Below are positions 61,914-64,000 of a DNA stretch of 64,000 nt, in pieces; position 1 is the stretch's first letter; each line of letters starts with the position of its first letter. The notes below the pieces were generated by a model. That model did no database searches and had not been told where the DNA came from. It worked only from the letters and a program-made list of their open reading frames with translations. Origin of the DNA: Flavobacterium sp. (lineage in GTDB: Bacteria; Bacteroidota; Bacteroidia; Flavobacteriales; Flavobacteriaceae); contig JAQSDU010000015.1 in NCBI GenBank assembly GCA_029946065.1, positions 1 through 64,000 of the forward strand. Reading direction: 5' to 3'. Made by a program: the position numbers and the translations under genes.

Positions 61914-63881
61914 ATGAAATATTTTCTGCTTTCGGCAGCACTAATATTGTGCTGTTTCACCTCTTTTGCACAGCTTGTTATTAATGAAATTGATGCCGAT
62001 ACACCTTCCACAGATACGATGGAATTTATCGAATTGAAATCGACCACCGCTAATTTTTCACTAAACGGATATGTGCTTGTGTTTTTCAACGGCACTACAA
62101 ATGGGGATTCAAATCTTAGTTATCTTGCGATAGATCTTGACGGTTATACTACAGACATCAACGGACTTTTGTTACTAGGGAACCCAAATGTTACGCCTTC
62201 GCCATCGATTACTATTGGCGTAGGAATTATTCAAAATGGTCCGGATGCCGTTGCTATTTATTCAGGAAATGCATTAGATTTTCCAAACAACACTGCGGGA
62301 TCTACAACAAATTTAATAGATGCGCTTGCTTATTCCAATAGCAACTCCATACAGCCGACGGCTTTAATGACCGCATTAAATCAAACAGTATCAGTAAATG
62401 AAAATGCGGGATCAACGGCGGCAACAAAATCTATTCAACGCAAAAATGATGGTACTTATGAAGTGAAACTTCCGACTCCTGGAGCTAATAATGACGGAAC
62501 CGGAATAGTAATAGATGGAATTACAGCATCTGTTTCGCCATCTACTCTTATTGAAGGCACTTCTTTCACGGTAACTTTCACAGCCCAATCGGCGGTGTCA
62601 AGTGATGTAACGTTTACTTTCGAATTGCAAAATGATACTTTTACGGCCTCAGATTATTCGGGTACACTTTCTGCTGTAATTCCGGCAGGAAGTACTATCG
62701 GATCAACGACTTTGTTTTTTACAGACGATACTATTGACGAGGGAGATGAGAACATGAAGCTAGTTATCGGCGCTGTCCCATCCAATTTTGTCAAGTTAAA
62801 TGATAATATAACATATAGGGTTCATGACAATGACTATGTGATAAAGCCATGGGGAACACCAATAAATCCAACCTACGGATTATGTGTTAGTACAGTTCCT
62901 ATAGGCTATTACGCCACTCTTGAAGGCAAATCAGGAGCGGTATTGAAACAAGCAATTCAGGATATTATTGCCAATCCGGCAGTTGTCAGAGAACAAAATT
63001 ATGGCGATATTGTTGATATATTAAAAGAAGCCGACCAAAATCCGAATAACGGAAGTCAAGTATGGTTGATGTATGTGGAGCAACCACGTTCAAAAATCGA
63101 TTTCCAAACCGGTACAAGTGGCGCAGCGGGATTTTGGAACCGCGAGCATATCTATTGTCAGTCGAGAGGTGGTTTTACTGATGGCACATCAAGTAACGCC
63201 AATGGTATTGATGTATGGGATACTACGGATGCCAATGATATTATGGCAGGTCATGCCGATGGACACCATTTACGGGCGGAAGACAGTCCGGAAAACTCAT
63301 TGCGAAGCGAGAGAAATTACGGCGTTGACTATAATGGCCCAGCAGGCAATCTGGGTAGTTGGCATGGAGATGTCGCGCGTGCGGTCTTTTATATGTGCGT
63401 GCGTTACAACGGACTTAATGTCATAAACGGCAATCCATCACAAGATCCCGATGGTTATATTGGAGATTTGGCTACGCTTTTGCAATGGAATGTAGCCGAT
63501 CCTTCCGATGATTTTGAAATGAACCACAATAATATAGTTTATAATTGGCAAAAAAACCGCAATCCGTTTGTTGATTTTCCAAATCTTGCCGATTACATTT
63601 GGGGGACTCATGCGGGCGAAGCTTGGTTTTCGACACTTTCGGTACCGCAAAATGAGGTTTCAAAAATTGGTTTGTTTCCCAATCCGACAAAAGACGAGTT
63701 TACAGTTTCTGGCATCAACCACGGGCATATCGAAGTGTATAGCATGACTGGACAGAAAGTTTTTGAAACTGATTTTTCGAATAGCACTTCCGTGAAAATA
63801 AATATCACCAGCGGTATTTATACTGCTAAAATAACATCTGATGATAAGCAATCGTTTGTGAAGAAATTGGTTATAAAATAG
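61914..63881 (+). CDS. Secreted endonuclease I with lamin-tail-like and Calx-beta-like domains and T9SS type A signal
   Basis: Signal peptide; LVINEIDADTPSTDTMEFIELKS (lamin tail); FWNREHIYCQSRGGF...HLRAEDSPENSLRSERNYG (endonuclease I); LFPNPTKDEFTVSG...KKLVIK. Confidence 0.88.
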   Translation: MKYFLLSAALILCCFTSFAQLVINEIDADTPSTDTMEFIELKSTTANFSLNGYVLVFFNGTTNGDSNLSYLAIDLDGYTTDINGLLLLGNPNVTPSPSITIGVGIIQNGPDAVAIYSGNALDFPNNTAGSTTNLIDALAYSNSNSIQPTALMTALNQTVSVNENAGSTAATKSIQRKNDGTYEVKLPTPGANNDGTGIVIDGITASVSPSTLIEGTSFTVTFTAQSAVSSDVTFTFELQNDTFTASDYSGTLSAVIPAGSTIGSTTLFFTDDTIDEGDENMKLVIGAVPSNFVKLNDNITYRVHDNDYVIKPWGTPINPTYGLCVSTVPIGYYATLEGKSGAVLKQAIQDIIANPAVVREQNYGDIVDILKEADQNPNNGSQVWLMYVEQPRSKIDFQTGTSGAAGFWNREHIYCQSRGGFTDGTSSNANGIDVWDTTDANDIMAGHADGHHLRAEDSPENSLRSERNYGVDYNGPAGNLGSWHGDVARAVFYMCVRYNGLNVINGNPSQDPDGYIGDLATLLQWNVADPSDDFEMNHNNIVYNWQKNRNPFVDFPNLADYIWGTHAGEAWFSTLSVPQNEVSKIGLFPNPTKDEFTVSGINHGHIEVYSMTGQKVFETDFSNSTSVKINITSGIYTAKITSDDKQSFVKKLVIK

Positions 63882-63896
63882 TTTTACAAATAAGAT

Positions 63897-63934
63897 AAAA
63901 AAGCCGGAGAGAAATTTTTCTTTCCGGCTTTTTT
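63897..63934 (+). terminator. Terminator after endonuclease gene
   Basis: AAAAAAGCCGGA ... TCCGGCTTTTTT perfect arms. Confidence 0.85.
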
Positions 63935-63945
63935 ATTTTTAACAA

Positions 63946-63973
63946 GTCACTCGACTGCGCTCGGCGTGATGAC
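63946..63973. repeat. REP-like palindromic element GTCACTCGACTGCGCTCGGCGTGATGAC
   Basis: Imperfect inverted repeat, GC-rich island in AT-rich intergene, resembles widespread TCGACTGCGCTCGA intergenic repeats. Confidence 0.5.
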
Positions 63974-64000
63974 TATCGTTAATAAAGACTGGATTTTCAG

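Overview
The window is a flavobacterial (Bacteroidota) chromosome segment. This call rests on TAnnTTTG-type promoters, SusC/SusD pairs, T9SS type A C-terminal tails and AT-rich intergenes. From left to right it holds: (i) a strict 21-bp degenerate tandem repeat block (~122-352); (ii) proline dehydrogenase; (iii) a starch/alpha-glucan utilisation locus (ECF sigma, FecR-type anti-sigma, STN-containing SusC, SusD, SusE-like, GH13, GH97/SusB, and a T9SS-secreted protein with three SusE/F-like modules); (iv) an exopolysaccharide locus (Wza, Wzc, about seven glycosyltransferases, flippase, acyltransferases, putative polymerase), with a TonB receptor plus T9SS-secreted beta-helix-like protein embedded in it and a giant 2406-codon T9SS repeat protein at its end; (v) an SDR/TetR accessory patch with matching palindromic operators, followed by a head-to-head junction of two 5'-truncated genes (MFS transporter and alginate-export-like porin); (vi) tRNA-Tyr, paired TlpA-like thioredoxins, an MBL-rhodanese protein, a VWA/MoxR-type ATPase pair, a KTSC/J-domain protein and a secreted endonuclease I. 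No CRISPR array, rRNA, complete IS element or prophage was seen. The best leads for something undescribed are the 21-bp array, the TonB receptor/beta-helix pair, the two EPS-flanking T9SS proteins that share one repeat family, and the truncated-gene junction near 50.445 kb. All family assignments come from reading the sequence by eye; no database search was run.
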